A stretch of DNA of 64,000 nt, taken from assembly GCF_003858635.1 (NCBI RefSeq), contig NZ_RQJO01000008.1, positions 310,001 to 374,000 on the forward strand, read 5' to 3'. This DNA is from Larkinella rosea. Its GTDB lineage: Bacteria; Bacteroidota; Bacteroidia; Cytophagales; Spirosomataceae. Below, piece after piece: positions 1 to 7,593 of the stretch (positions within the stretch are counted from its first letter, which is position 1; the number at the start of each line of letters is the position of its first letter). The notes below the pieces were generated by a model. That model was not told the DNA's origin and did no database searches. It saw only the letters and a list, made by a program, of their open reading frames with translations. The translations under genes and the position numbers were made by a program.

Positions 1-96
1 TTCAATAGCAATAGAAGGCTCCTGAGCTAATGCTTTCATGCTCAGGATGCCTTGAAAAAATAATACAACTAAAAATTGGAATCTTAAAAATTTCAT
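1..96 (-). CDS. N-terminus of a secreted protein (cut by window edge)
   Basis: Reading leftwards from an ATG at 96-94 gives 32 codons open to the window edge. The peptide begins MKFLRFQFLVVLFFQG and continues to ALA-QEP, a normal signal peptide with a likely cleavage after Ala-Leu-Ala. Only the signal peptide and about seven mature residues are visible, so the function cannot be told. The protein is probably exported to the periplasm or beyond. Confidence 0.65.
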   Translation of the reverse strand, partial: MKFLRFQFLVVLFFQGILSMKALAQEPSIAIE

Positions 97-234
97 CTCT
101 AAATTTGAGCAACAAAAATAAGTAGAATGCGTTACAATTTTGGAGATGCCGACGGATGTTTTCCATTTCGTCGAACATCTTTCTAACGTGGAGTAGATCC
201 TCACAACTCTAACCAAAAAACCGTAGTATGAAGT

Positions 235-438
235 ATGGCAACAATGCTGGAGTACATCAAGACTATCCTTCAGAAAGTAAGCTTTGACAAGAAATTGTTT
301 GAGAAGGAATTAAAAAAAGCAATCGGTCTCCTCATCCCCGAGGAAGTGAAACAATTAAAATCCTGGTGTTACGAGAAATTTAGTAATTTATATCTTTCGA
401 TTCTGAACCGGTGTTTTTATAGGCGAAAGCTTGCCTGA
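235..438 (+). CDS. small conserved-looking hypothetical protein (67 aa)
   Basis: This is a short, lysine- and glutamate-rich, probably helical cytoplasmic protein. It begins MATMLEYIKTIL; the second ATG at 244 (MLEYIK) is an equally good start. Residues 1-50 alternate charged and hydrophobic positions (KKLFEKELKKAIGLLIPEEV), as in a small helical bundle, and there is no signal peptide. It ends just before a strong bidirectional terminator, which supports real expression. I do not recognise a named family; similar small proteins are common in Cytophagales, so I rate it as probably real. Confidence 0.55.
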   Translation: MATMLEYIKTILQKVSFDKKLFEKELKKAIGLLIPEEVKQLKSWCYEKFSNLYLSILNRCFYRRKLA

Positions 439-459
439 AAAAGGCGGAACAGGGTAACG

Positions 460-491
460 AAAAAAGGCCAGCTTCGAAGCTGGCCTTTTTT
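460..491. terminator. bidirectional intrinsic terminator
   Basis: A perfect 10-bp inverted repeat (GGCCAGCTTC / GAAGCTGGCC, 466-485) is flanked by an A-run on the left and a T-run on the right, so it can end transcription from both sides. It separates the small + strand gene from pyrC, whose stop codon starts at 494. Confidence 0.85.
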
Positions 492-493
492 CG

Positions 494-1828
494 TTACCGG
501 GCAAACCGCAATCGTTTACCAGACACGGATTCGTTAAACTGTCCGTCGGCATAGGCCAGATGTCCCGAAACAATCGTGTGCGTTATGGCTGCGCTAAAAA
601 CCGTTCCTTCCAGGGGCGACCAGCCACACTGGTAGTGAATGGTATCTTTGGCAACAGCGCTTTTCCGGTTTGCGTCGACCAGCACCAGATCGGCCCAGAA
701 GCCTTCGCGGACGTACCCACGCCGGTCGATCTGAAAACAGTCGGCGGGCGCATGGCACATTTTCTCCACCACTTTTTCCAATGTTATTTTTCCCTGCTGC
801 ACCGCTTCCAGCATGAGCAGCAACGGATGTTGCACCAACGGCAAACCGGACGGCGCCTGCCAGTAGGGCTGCTGCTTTTCGGCCCAGGTATGGGGTGCGT
901 GGTCGGTAGCGATGATGTCGAGCCGATCGTCGAGCAGCGCCTGCCAGAGCTGCGGTTTGTGGTGCGGAGCTTTGATGGCGGGATTGCACTTGATCAGATT
1001 GCCCAGCCGGTCGTAATCATCGGCATCGAACCAGAGGTGATGAACGCAGACCTCGGCCGTAATCCGTTTTTCCTTCAACGAAACCGCATTGGTAAACAAC
1101 GCCAGTTCATCAGCCGTCGAAATGTGGAGAATGTGCAGCCGGGTATTGTGTTTTTTAGCCAATTCGACCGCCAGCGACGATGATTTCAGGCACGCTTCCT
1201 CGTTCCGGACGAGCGGATGAATCTTCGCAGTTGCGTTGTCGCCGTACAATTCTTTATAGTGCGCCGTGTTCGCCCGGATGGTGGCTTCATCTTCGCAGTG
1301 CGTCGCAATCAGCATCGGGCTTTGCCGGAATACCGCATCCAGCACTTTTTCATTATCGACCAGCATGTTGCCCGTCGACGACCCCATGAATATTTTGATG
1401 CCGCAGACAGTTTCGGGATCGGTTTTCAGGACTTCCTCCAGATTGTCGTTGGAACCGCCCATGAAAAACGAATAATTGGCGAGCGACGTCCGGGCGGCAA
1501 TCTCGTATTTCTGGGCCAGCAATTCCTGCGTCAGCACGTTCGGAACCGTATTGGGCATTTCCATGAAACTCGTGACCCCACCGGCCACGGCCGCCCGCGC
1601 TTCGGAATGGATGGTGGCTTTGTGGGTCAAACCAGGTTCGCGGAAATGCACCTGATCGTCGATGACGCCCGGTAACAAATAGTTTCCTTGGGCATCGATA
1701 ACCGTATCCGCCGGTTTGGTCAGACCCGAACCGATCTGTTCGATAAAACCGTCTTTGCAATAAACGTCCGTTTCACGAATAGTTCCTTCGTTAATCAGAC
1801 GGGCATTCTGGATCAATAGTGTGCTCAT
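494..1828 (-). CDS. pyrC: dihydroorotase (amidohydrolase type)
   Basis: It catalyses reversible cyclisation of N-carbamoyl-aspartate to dihydroorotate, step three of pyrimidine synthesis, in the cytoplasm. The 444-aa length fits the class I family. Visible motifs: the metal strand DDQVHFREPG (57-66), MEMPNT (89-94), GIKIFMGSSTG with the lysine expected to be carboxylated, THCEDE, LHILHIS, and ATDHAPH with the catalytic Asp. The first histidine of the usual HxH pair is Gln59, which I recall as normal for a Bacteroidota subgroup of dihydroorotases. It lies 50 nt downstream of hemB on the same strand, so the two are probably co-transcribed. The ATG at 1828 follows directly from the conserved N-terminus. 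Confidence 0.93.
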   Translation of the reverse strand: MSTLLIQNARLINEGTIRETDVYCKDGFIEQIGSGLTKPADTVIDAQGNYLLPGVIDDQVHFREPGLTHKATIHSEARAAVAGGVTSFMEMPNTVPNVLTQELLAQKYEIAARTSLANYSFFMGGSNDNLEEVLKTDPETVCGIKIFMGSSTGNMLVDNEKVLDAVFRQSPMLIATHCEDEATIRANTAHYKELYGDNATAKIHPLVRNEEACLKSSSLAVELAKKHNTRLHILHISTADELALFTNAVSLKEKRITAEVCVHHLWFDADDYDRLGNLIKCNPAIKAPHHKPQLWQALLDDRLDIIATDHAPHTWAEKQQPYWQAPSGLPLVQHPLLLMLEAVQQGKITLEKVVEKMCHAPADCFQIDRRGYVREGFWADLVLVDANRKSAVAKDTIHYQCGWSPLEGTVFSAAITHTIVSGHLAYADGQFNESVSGKRLRFAR

Positions 1829-1878
1829 GCGGCAAAGGTAGAACCGGGAAGCCGAACCGCCTACCGGTTTTATGAAGT

Positions 1879-2862
1879 CTAGGATTTTCGAAGTTGGGCA
1901 ACTTCCTTCGCAAAATACGTCAGGATAATCTTGGCGCCGGCGCGTTTCATCGCCGTCAGGATTTCCAGCATGGCCCGGTCGTGGTCGATCCAGCCGTTGG
2001 CAGCCGCGGCCTTCACCATTGCGTATTCGCCACTGACATTATACGCGGCAATCGGCAAATCAAAATTATCGTTCAGCAATTTAATGATGTCCAGGTAGAC
2101 CATTGCCGGTTTTACCATCAGAAAATCAGCGCCTTCGGCATAATCCAGTTCGGCTTCGATCAGGGCTTCGCGGCTGTTGGCCGGGTTCATCTGGTAGGTT
2201 TTCTTATCGCCGAAACGCGGAGCCGAGTCGAGCGCATCGCGGAACGGGCCGTAGAACGCGCCGGCGTATTTGGCCGTATAGGCCATGATCGAAACGTGGG
2301 TAAACCCTTCTTTGTCGAGCGCTTCGCGGATGTAACCGATGCGGCCGTCCATCATGTCCGACGGCCCAATAATGTCGGCACCGGCGCGGGCCTGCGCCAC
2401 CGCCATTTTAGCCAGCACAACCAGCGTTTCATCGTTGACCACTTCAAAACCGTTCGGGCCTTCTTCGACAATTCCGTCATGCCCGTCGGAACTGTAGGGA
2501 TCCATGGCCACATCGGTCATCAGGGCAATAGCCGGAAACCGGGTTTTGATGGCCTTCACGGCTTGCAGATACAGTCCTTCGTGATTGTGGCTTTCGGTCG
2601 CGTATTTATCTTTTTTGCTTTCGGGCAGGTTGGGAAACAAGGCAAAGGTGCGCAATCCCAGATCGACACATTCCTGCATTTCTTCCAGCAGCAGGTCGAG
2701 CGAAAACCGGGCAACACCCGGCATGGACGTGATTTCGGAGCGAACGCCCTCGCCTTCCATCACGAACATGGGATAAATCAGGTCGTTGAGCGAGAGCGTG
2801 TTTTCCTGAACTAAATCCCGAATAACGGGCGATTTTCTATTCCTGCGGGGTCTTCGTAGCAT
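1879..2862 (-). CDS. hemB: porphobilinogen synthase (delta-aminolevulinate dehydratase)
   Basis: It condenses two 5-aminolevulinate molecules to porphobilinogen in haem/tetrapyrrole synthesis. The 327-aa length is usual. The two active-site lysines are visible as Lys198 (TAKYAGAFYGPF) and the Schiff-base Lys251 (FLMVKPAMVYLD). The metal region 117-130 reads DVAMDPYSSDGHDG: the cysteines of zinc-type enzymes are replaced by aspartate/alanine, which indicates the magnesium/potassium-type enzyme. A Bacteroidota-type -7 box lies about 120 nt upstream. pyrC follows after 50 nt. Confidence 0.95.
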   Translation of the reverse strand: MLRRPRRNRKSPVIRDLVQENTLSLNDLIYPMFVMEGEGVRSEITSMPGVARFSLDLLLEEMQECVDLGLRTFALFPNLPESKKDKYATESHNHEGLYLQAVKAIKTRFPAIALMTDVAMDPYSSDGHDGIVEEGPNGFEVVNDETLVVLAKMAVAQARAGADIIGPSDMMDGRIGYIREALDKEGFTHVSIMAYTAKYAGAFYGPFRDALDSAPRFGDKKTYQMNPANSREALIEAELDYAEGADFLMVKPAMVYLDIIKLLNDNFDLPIAAYNVSGEYAMVKAAAANGWIDHDRAMLEILTAMKRAGAKIILTYFAKEVAQLRKS

Positions 2863-2981
2863 AACGTAATATATTATTTACGAGAAAAAAGAAGAAAGAG
2901 AACCGACAAGCGACCAATGGCTAAAAGGCAACGAGTTGCTCTTTCCTCTATTCTCTTTTGTCTGACTATCTACTATTGCCA

Positions 2982-2989
2982 CAAAGATA
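2982..2989 (-). promoter_or_regulatory. candidate -7 box for hemB-pyrC
   Basis: On the minus strand this reads TATCTTTG, a perfect match to the Bacteroidota sigma-ABfr -7 consensus TAnnTTTG. It lies in the gap between the response-regulator gene and hemB. I do not see a clear TTG at the usual distance upstream, so confidence is moderate. Confidence 0.45.
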
Positions 2990-3002
2990 ACACACCGAAC
3001 CG

Positions 3003-3683
3003 TTACGCCATCAGTTTAAATCCCTCGCCGTGCAGGTTCACGATCTGAACCGACTCGTCGTCTTTGAGGTACTTGCGGAGTTTGGTGATGTAAACGTCCA
3101 TGCTGCGGGCGTTGAAGTACGAATCGTCACCCCAGATGAGCTTGAGGGCAAAACTGCGGCTGAGCGGCTGATTTTTGTTCTGGGCAAATAATTTCAGTAA
3201 GGCGGATTCCTTACTGGTGAGTTTGACGTCGGTGCCGTCGCGGGTCAGGAGCTGGTGCGCAAAATCGAAGGAAAAAGAGCCAATCTGGTACGTGGCGGGT
3301 TGCTGCGTTTCATCGGTTTTGTGATACCGCCGGAGAATGGCCTGAATCCGCAGCAGCAATTCTTCCATGCTGAACGGTTTGGTCATGTAGTCGTCGGCCC
3401 CGATCCGGAAGCCCTGAATCGTATCCTCCTTCATCGACTTGGCGGTCAGGAAAATAATCGGCACATCCCGGCCTGACATCCGCACTTCCTTCGCCAGTGA
3501 AAAACCGTCTTTTTTCGGCAGCATCACATCGAACAGGCACAGATCGTACGCGTGATCGACAAACCGTTGCCAGCCCTGATTGCCGTCGGTTGCCAGATCG
3601 GTATCGTATCCTTTTGCGCTCAGGTATTCCTGCAACAGCATCCCCAGATTCGGGTCATCTTCAACCAGTAAAATCTTCGGCAT
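3003..3683 (-). CDS. OmpR/PhoB-family response regulator
   Basis: This is the DNA-binding partner of the kinase encoded upstream. Residues 1-120 form a receiver domain with acidic pair Glu8/Asp9-Asp10, phospho-acceptor Asp52 (CLFDVMLPKKDG), the Thr/Ser switch (FLTAKS) and the Lys of MTKPF. Residues 127-226 form a winged-helix DNA-binding domain (ESALLKLFAQNK...DVYITKLRKYLK...GEGFKLMA). The 226-aa length is typical. It follows the kinase gene by 106 nt, a gap filled by a long hairpin. The input signal is unknown. Confidence 0.93.
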   Translation of the reverse strand: MPKILLVEDDPNLGMLLQEYLSAKGYDTDLATDGNQGWQRFVDHAYDLCLFDVMLPKKDGFSLAKEVRMSGRDVPIIFLTAKSMKEDTIQGFRIGADDYMTKPFSMEELLLRIQAILRRYHKTDETQQPATYQIGSFSFDFAHQLLTRDGTDVKLTSKESALLKLFAQNKNQPLSRSFALKLIWGDDSYFNARSMDVYITKLRKYLKDDESVQIVNLHGEGFKLMA

Positions 3684-3698
3684 ATTGTATTTTCCTCC

Positions 3699-3782
3699 GC
3701 TAAACTCCTTTTTCTCTGCTTAACTCTGCGAAACAAATAAAAAGCTATTTCGCGGAGCTAAGCAGAGAAAAAGGAGTTTAGC
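3699..3782. repeat. long inverted repeat between kinase and regulator genes
   Basis: Two 35-nt arms (3699-3733 and 3748-3782) are reverse complements at 33 of 35 positions, with a 14-nt loop. On each transcribed strand one of the two differences is a tolerated G-U pair. There is no T-run, so it is not a classical terminator. It may be a dispersed palindromic element or an intercistronic RNA hairpin that lowers or stabilises regulator expression relative to the kinase. Confidence 0.8.
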
Positions 3783-3789
3783 AAAGGGT

Positions 3790-5700
3790 CTAAGTGTGTT
3801 GGTATGGCAAAACTACTTCAAACGAACTTCCTTTTCCCAACTGGCTCTCGACCCGGATAGACCCGTGGTGTTCTTCGACCATTTTCTTGACGTAACTCAA
3901 CCCCAATCCGAAGCCTTTGACATCGTGCAGATTGCCCGTCGGAACGCGGTAAAACTTCTCGAAAATCCGGCTCACCTGATCTTTCGTCATGCCAATGCCG
4001 TGATCGGCGACGGTAACACTGATTCCGTTCTCCACATTCCGTGTCTGAATGGTAATATCCGGTTTTTCGGGCGAGTATTTAATGGCATTATCCAGCAGGT
4101 TATAGAGAATGTTGCTCAGGTGAACTTCGTCCGCTTCCACAATTTCGTCGGCGGCTTCAAAATCCAGGTGAACTTCGCCTTCTTTCTGCTCGATCTGCAA
4201 ACCGATCGTATTGAGAACGTTGCCAATGGCATCGTGGATATTGACCGACGACAATTTTAGTTTTACCGCACCTTTGCCCGCCGTGGCCCGGTCGAGTAGC
4301 GCCATTTGAAGCACTTTTTCGACGTGTGTACCCAGTCGGCGGGTTTCGTCGCGGATGATGCCCATGTAGCGGGTCAGGCGCGTGGCCGGTTCTTCGGCTG
4401 GTTCGAGACCGTGGCTGAGTTGTTCCTGCGCCATCTCAACCGCCAGCGAAATGGTTGATATCGGCGTTTTAAACTCGTGCGTCATGTTATTGATGAAGTC
4501 ATTCTTGATGTCGGCCAGTTTTTTCTGCCGCATGATCGTGTTGATCGCAACGTAGAAACAGGCCATAATCACCAGCACCAAAACCGCCGAACCCGCCAAC
4601 ACCGCGCTCATTTTCCGCAGAATAAACTGCTGCTGATCCGGGAAATAGATATATACGTAATTGCCTTTTTCCAGAAAATTGTTCGGGAACAAAACCGCTT
4701 TGTACACTTTCTTATTCTCCGAAAGCTGATTCTGCGAGTGCGACGCGAACAACAACTGCGGTTTGGCCAGCCCCACGCCTACGTTGGTCCGAACACCGTA
4801 TTCAAACGGAATGCTGATTCCGCGCTCGACAATGGCTTCTTTCAACAACGAATCCAGCAGGGTGCGATTGACGCGGCTTTCGATTGGGCGATTGGCAAAC
4901 AGCAAATCCCGCACTACGCCTTTCACCATTTCCGACTGTTGCTCGACTTTCTGCATGCCATCTTTGGAATCGGGTTGAACAGCGGGGACTACCGGAGCTA
5001 CCGGTTTTTGTTTCCGGCGAAACCGCCGGGTAATCTGTTCCTTTTTGATCGGATTCGATACGATCAGTGTACTATCCGGCTGCGCGTACATCAGCCGCAA
5101 CTGACGTTCAAAAACCTGATCGACCAGATTATTGAACTGCCGTTGCTGCTGCATCTGTAAATCCCAAAGTTCGTCCGGCCCCAGGGCATCCTGCTGCCGA
5201 ACCAGGTCTTCGAAATGCTTCTGCTGCACATCCGACAGTTTCTGCACATCCGAATGAAACGCGTCGGAAGGCGACACCTGCGTTTGCTGCCAGACATTCA
5301 TCGGAACCGTAGCGTTGCTTTCCGGCTCCGACACTATCGGATTTATTTCTTTAGCCCGATTTGCCAGATACGCTTCGGCGCGGGCTTTTTTAGAAAACCG
5401 GTTGGCTATTTTAGCCAGCTGATCGCGGGTGTTTGTCGACGGATTGCTAACCGTTGGCCGGGAAATGGCCATCAGTTGGCGCTGCTGCTGCTGCTGGTTC
5501 ATGCGTTGGCGGGTCAGGTACAGAATCTCCTGCCTTTCCAGCGTCCGAACCACTTCCTGCAAACCGTCGGTTACTTTATAATCAAACTGTTCTTTCTGCA
5601 ACGACAGCGCGTTGTCGATCCAGTAAAGTTGCAGCGAAATCAGCCCCAGCAAACCCACCGTCATCAGCACGGCAATCCAGCGGATGCGTTGTTTTGTCAT
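3790..5700 (-). CDS. membrane sensor histidine kinase
   Basis: A 636-aa kinase that autophosphorylates and passes phosphate to the regulator encoded just downstream. It has one membrane segment at about 7-29, a large periplasmic part (30-360) rich in Gln/Arg coiled-coil stretches, and a second membrane segment at about 363-390. HisKA follows with His408 (MTHEFKTPIS), then an HATPase_c domain with an N box (NILYNLLDNAIKYS), G1 (VADHGIGM) and G2 (GFGLGLSYVKKMV). The periplasmic sensor matches no domain I know. The gene is divergent from the secreted protein at 5876, a candidate target of the system. Confidence 0.92.
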   Translation of the reverse strand: MTKQRIRWIAVLMTVGLLGLISLQLYWIDNALSLQKEQFDYKVTDGLQEVVRTLERQEILYLTRQRMNQQQQQRQLMAISRPTVSNPSTNTRDQLAKIANRFSKKARAEAYLANRAKEINPIVSEPESNATVPMNVWQQTQVSPSDAFHSDVQKLSDVQQKHFEDLVRQQDALGPDELWDLQMQQQRQFNNLVDQVFERQLRLMYAQPDSTLIVSNPIKKEQITRRFRRKQKPVAPVVPAVQPDSKDGMQKVEQQSEMVKGVVRDLLFANRPIESRVNRTLLDSLLKEAIVERGISIPFEYGVRTNVGVGLAKPQLLFASHSQNQLSENKKVYKAVLFPNNFLEKGNYVYIYFPDQQQFILRKMSAVLAGSAVLVLVIMACFYVAINTIMRQKKLADIKNDFINNMTHEFKTPISTISLAVEMAQEQLSHGLEPAEEPATRLTRYMGIIRDETRRLGTHVEKVLQMALLDRATAGKGAVKLKLSSVNIHDAIGNVLNTIGLQIEQKEGEVHLDFEAADEIVEADEVHLSNILYNLLDNAIKYSPEKPDITIQTRNVENGISVTVADHGIGMTKDQVSRIFEKFYRVPTGNLHDVKGFGLGLSYVKKMVEEHHGSIRVESQLGKGSSFEVVLPYQHT

Positions 5701-5846
5701 TTTTTATTCCTCCTGTGCAACATTTTCGGTTTCACCAGCATCTATTGGTTGGTTATCCTCACCTAAAATTACAAAACCTTCGGCCTGCTGGCTAAAATAC
5801 CCATACCCTTTAACAAACTTTAACAACGAAACCATTCGATTTGCCC

Positions 5847-5854
5847 TAGGTTTG
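5847..5854 (+). promoter_or_regulatory. candidate -7 box for the secreted protein gene at 5876
   Basis: TAGGTTTG matches TAnnTTTG and lies 21 nt before the chosen ATG at 5876, which would give a very short leader. The -33 element is not obvious. Confidence 0.45.
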
Positions 5855-5875
5855 CAGTGTTTTCTGACCGTAAAA

Positions 5876-6745
5876 ATGATTAACGCAATGAGTATTCCAT
5901 CTGTTATCCGCTACCGCCTGATCCTGGCAGCCCTGCTGGCGTGCGGTTGGTCGGCCACGGCGCTGGCCCAATCCGACAAGAAAACAGACGCTGACAAAAA
6001 CAGCGTCAACGTGAAGATTATTGAACGCACCAACGCCGGTGAAGTTCGCGAAATCGAACGCAGCTATCACCTGGATGGCATGAGGGATGACGAACGGGAT
6101 GCGCTGGTAAACCGGCTGGTCGATTCGATCCGGACCAAACGCGGGAACAGCAAAGGACAAATCACGATTGTGATCGACGAGACCAACAATTCCAATAGTA
6201 ATTACAGTTACCGCGAAAACCGCAACGCCGACCGGATTACCAAACGCAGCGAGCGCGACATCACGGCGCGTCGGCCCAACCGCGCAACTGGCCCGAACTC
6301 GCCCGGCGGTCCGAGCGAGTTCCGGTATTACAAGGATGGCAAACTGCAAAACCGCTACCGCTTCGACTCCGACTCGCTGGTCGACCGGCTGAAACGCTTC
6401 GAATTCCACTGGCCGGAAAACTTCGGACAGCGCATGGAAGATTCGTTCCGCAACTGGAGTTGGTCGATGGACGACGAGAAAGCTCCGACCATCCGCAACC
6501 TCCAGGTATATTCGAACAACCCGGAAACCAACGAGTTAAACGTTCGTTTTACGGCACCGGCCAAAGGTGATATTCGCATTCGGGTTACTACCGCCGATGG
6601 CAAGGAAATTGCCAAAAAAGAGGTGAAGGACTTCTCGGGAAGCTACGCTGGTCAGATCGACATCGACAAAAAAGCGAAGGGTGTTTTCTTCGTTAACGTC
6701 ACACAGAAAGACGATGGAGCGGTTAAGCGGATTGTGATCCCGTAA
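5876..6745 (+). CDS. secreted protein with T9SS-like C-terminal domain
   Basis: I place the start at the ATG at 5876 (MINAMSIPSVIRY; MSIP at 5888 is possible) because a signal peptide follows at once, with cleavage near ALA-QSD; the open frame runs further upstream but without signal features. The mature protein is hydrophilic and Arg/Asn/Asp-rich. The last 80 residues (IRNLQVYSNNPETNELNVRF ... GVFFVNVTQ ... KRIVIP) have the beta-strand pattern of type A T9SS sorting domains. It is divergently transcribed from the histidine kinase. The function is unknown; it is probably periplasmic, outer-membrane or cell-surface. Confidence 0.75.
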   Translation: MINAMSIPSVIRYRLILAALLACGWSATALAQSDKKTDADKNSVNVKIIERTNAGEVREIERSYHLDGMRDDERDALVNRLVDSIRTKRGNSKGQITIVIDETNNSNSNYSYRENRNADRITKRSERDITARRPNRATGPNSPGGPSEFRYYKDGKLQNRYRFDSDSLVDRLKRFEFHWPENFGQRMEDSFRNWSWSMDDEKAPTIRNLQVYSNNPETNELNVRFTAPAKGDIRIRVTTADGKEIAKKEVKDFSGSYAGQIDIDKKAKGVFFVNVTQKDDGAVKRIVIP

Positions 6746-7000
6746 TTTCATCCCCTAAAACCGGCTGATTGTCGGACGACGAATGGATTTCGTCCTTTTA
6801 TTCAGATGGTTGATCGGTTGTTTTGAGCAGTTCAGCTACTTTTACTAAAAGATAGGAAAAAGACCGGCTACCTTTACGTTACCTTTTAAAGTAAACCGCG
6901 TCTTAAGGTAAGTTGGTTGTATCCAGTTTGGCAAGTCAATACCGTTCATCAATAAATAGTACCGTTTAAAAAGTTTTTCGAAAAAACAAGGTACTATGTA
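6746..7000. other. intergenic region without a recognised gene
   Basis: AT-rich spacer. The only structure seen is an 8-bp inverted repeat (ATAGTACC at 6956-6963, GGTACTAT at 6990-6997) just upstream of the promoter at 7001, possibly an operator. The open frames here are short and lack family-like features. Confidence 0.4.
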
Positions 7001-7032
7001 TTGCAAGGTACAAGAGAAAACCCATATCTTTG
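7001..7032 (+). promoter_or_regulatory. Bacteroidota-type promoter for the small secreted peptide
   Basis: TTG at 7001-7003 and TATCTTTG at 7025-7032 are 21 nt apart, matching the -33/-7 architecture of Bacteroidota housekeeping promoters. The ATG at 7062 is 29 nt downstream of the -7 box. Confidence 0.6.
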
Positions 7033-7061
7033 TAAAGAACTTAAGAAGGGGCAAGCCCGTG

Positions 7062-7295
7062 ATGAGTATGAAAAAATTAGTAATCTTCCTCCTGTTGATT
7101 GGTGCCGGTCTGAATGCTTCAGCCATGGGTCATCCGCACAACCTGTTTTCTGCTCACCGCAAGGCGAAGCAGTATAAGGCGGTTGTGTGCAAAACGACAA
7201 CGGTTACTGACAAGCGTACCCTCACAAATTGTGTCAAGGTGGCCGCTCCTTCCGTATTACAAACGTGGGTTCTGCTACGTAAGAAATTGGGTTAA
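7062..7295 (+). CDS. small secreted hypothetical protein (77 aa)
   Basis: Starting at ATG 7062 (MSMKKLVIF; a second ATG is at 7068) the peptide has a clear signal sequence up to about residue 21 (NASAMG). The mature part of about 55 residues is basic (HRKAKQYKAVVCKTT) with two cysteines that could form a disulfide. A good promoter precedes it and a strong terminator follows, so it is a monocistronic expressed gene. I do not recognise a family. Confidence 0.6.
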   Translation: MSMKKLVIFLLLIGAGLNASAMGHPHNLFSAHRKAKQYKAVVCKTTTVTDKRTLTNCVKVAAPSVLQTWVLLRKKLG

Positions 7296-7316
7296 GACAA
7301 ATTATAGCTGCATCGC

Positions 7317-7364
7317 AAAAAATAGCGGTGTCATGACCTCAGGTCGTGACACCGCTATTTTTTT
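7317..7364. terminator. strong bidirectional terminator
   Basis: AAAAAATAGCGGTGTCA pairs with TGACACCGCTATTTTTTT around a short internal pairing (GACCT/AGGTC). The A- and T-runs make it functional in both directions. It ends the small peptide gene. Confidence 0.85.
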
Positions 7365-7593
7365 ATGGCACAGGAATTGCCGGATTAATTGAGGGAGATA
7401 ACGGATCAAATCGCCCTTATTTTTCCCTAAACCAATTATTTCAGAATTTTATAAAGGTCAAACGGTTAAAATTTATGAATAAATAGGGGGTTTGTCGTGT
7501 GTTTTTATTAGGCATGTTTTCGTTATTTGGTTAACTTTATCGTTTGAATGGAATAAACTGTACAACCTGACGTAACTGTATTTCTTGACCAAA

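Noticed and set aside
560-1183. Long open frame opposite pyrC
   Set aside because: It is the antisense shadow of a well-supported gene in GC-rich DNA; the composition is unlike a protein.
3699-3782. Intrinsic terminator between kinase and regulator
   Set aside because: There is no T-run after the stem on either strand.
6845-7126. Minus-strand 93-codon frame
   Set aside because: It overlaps the promoter and signal peptide of the small secreted peptide and lacks features of its own.
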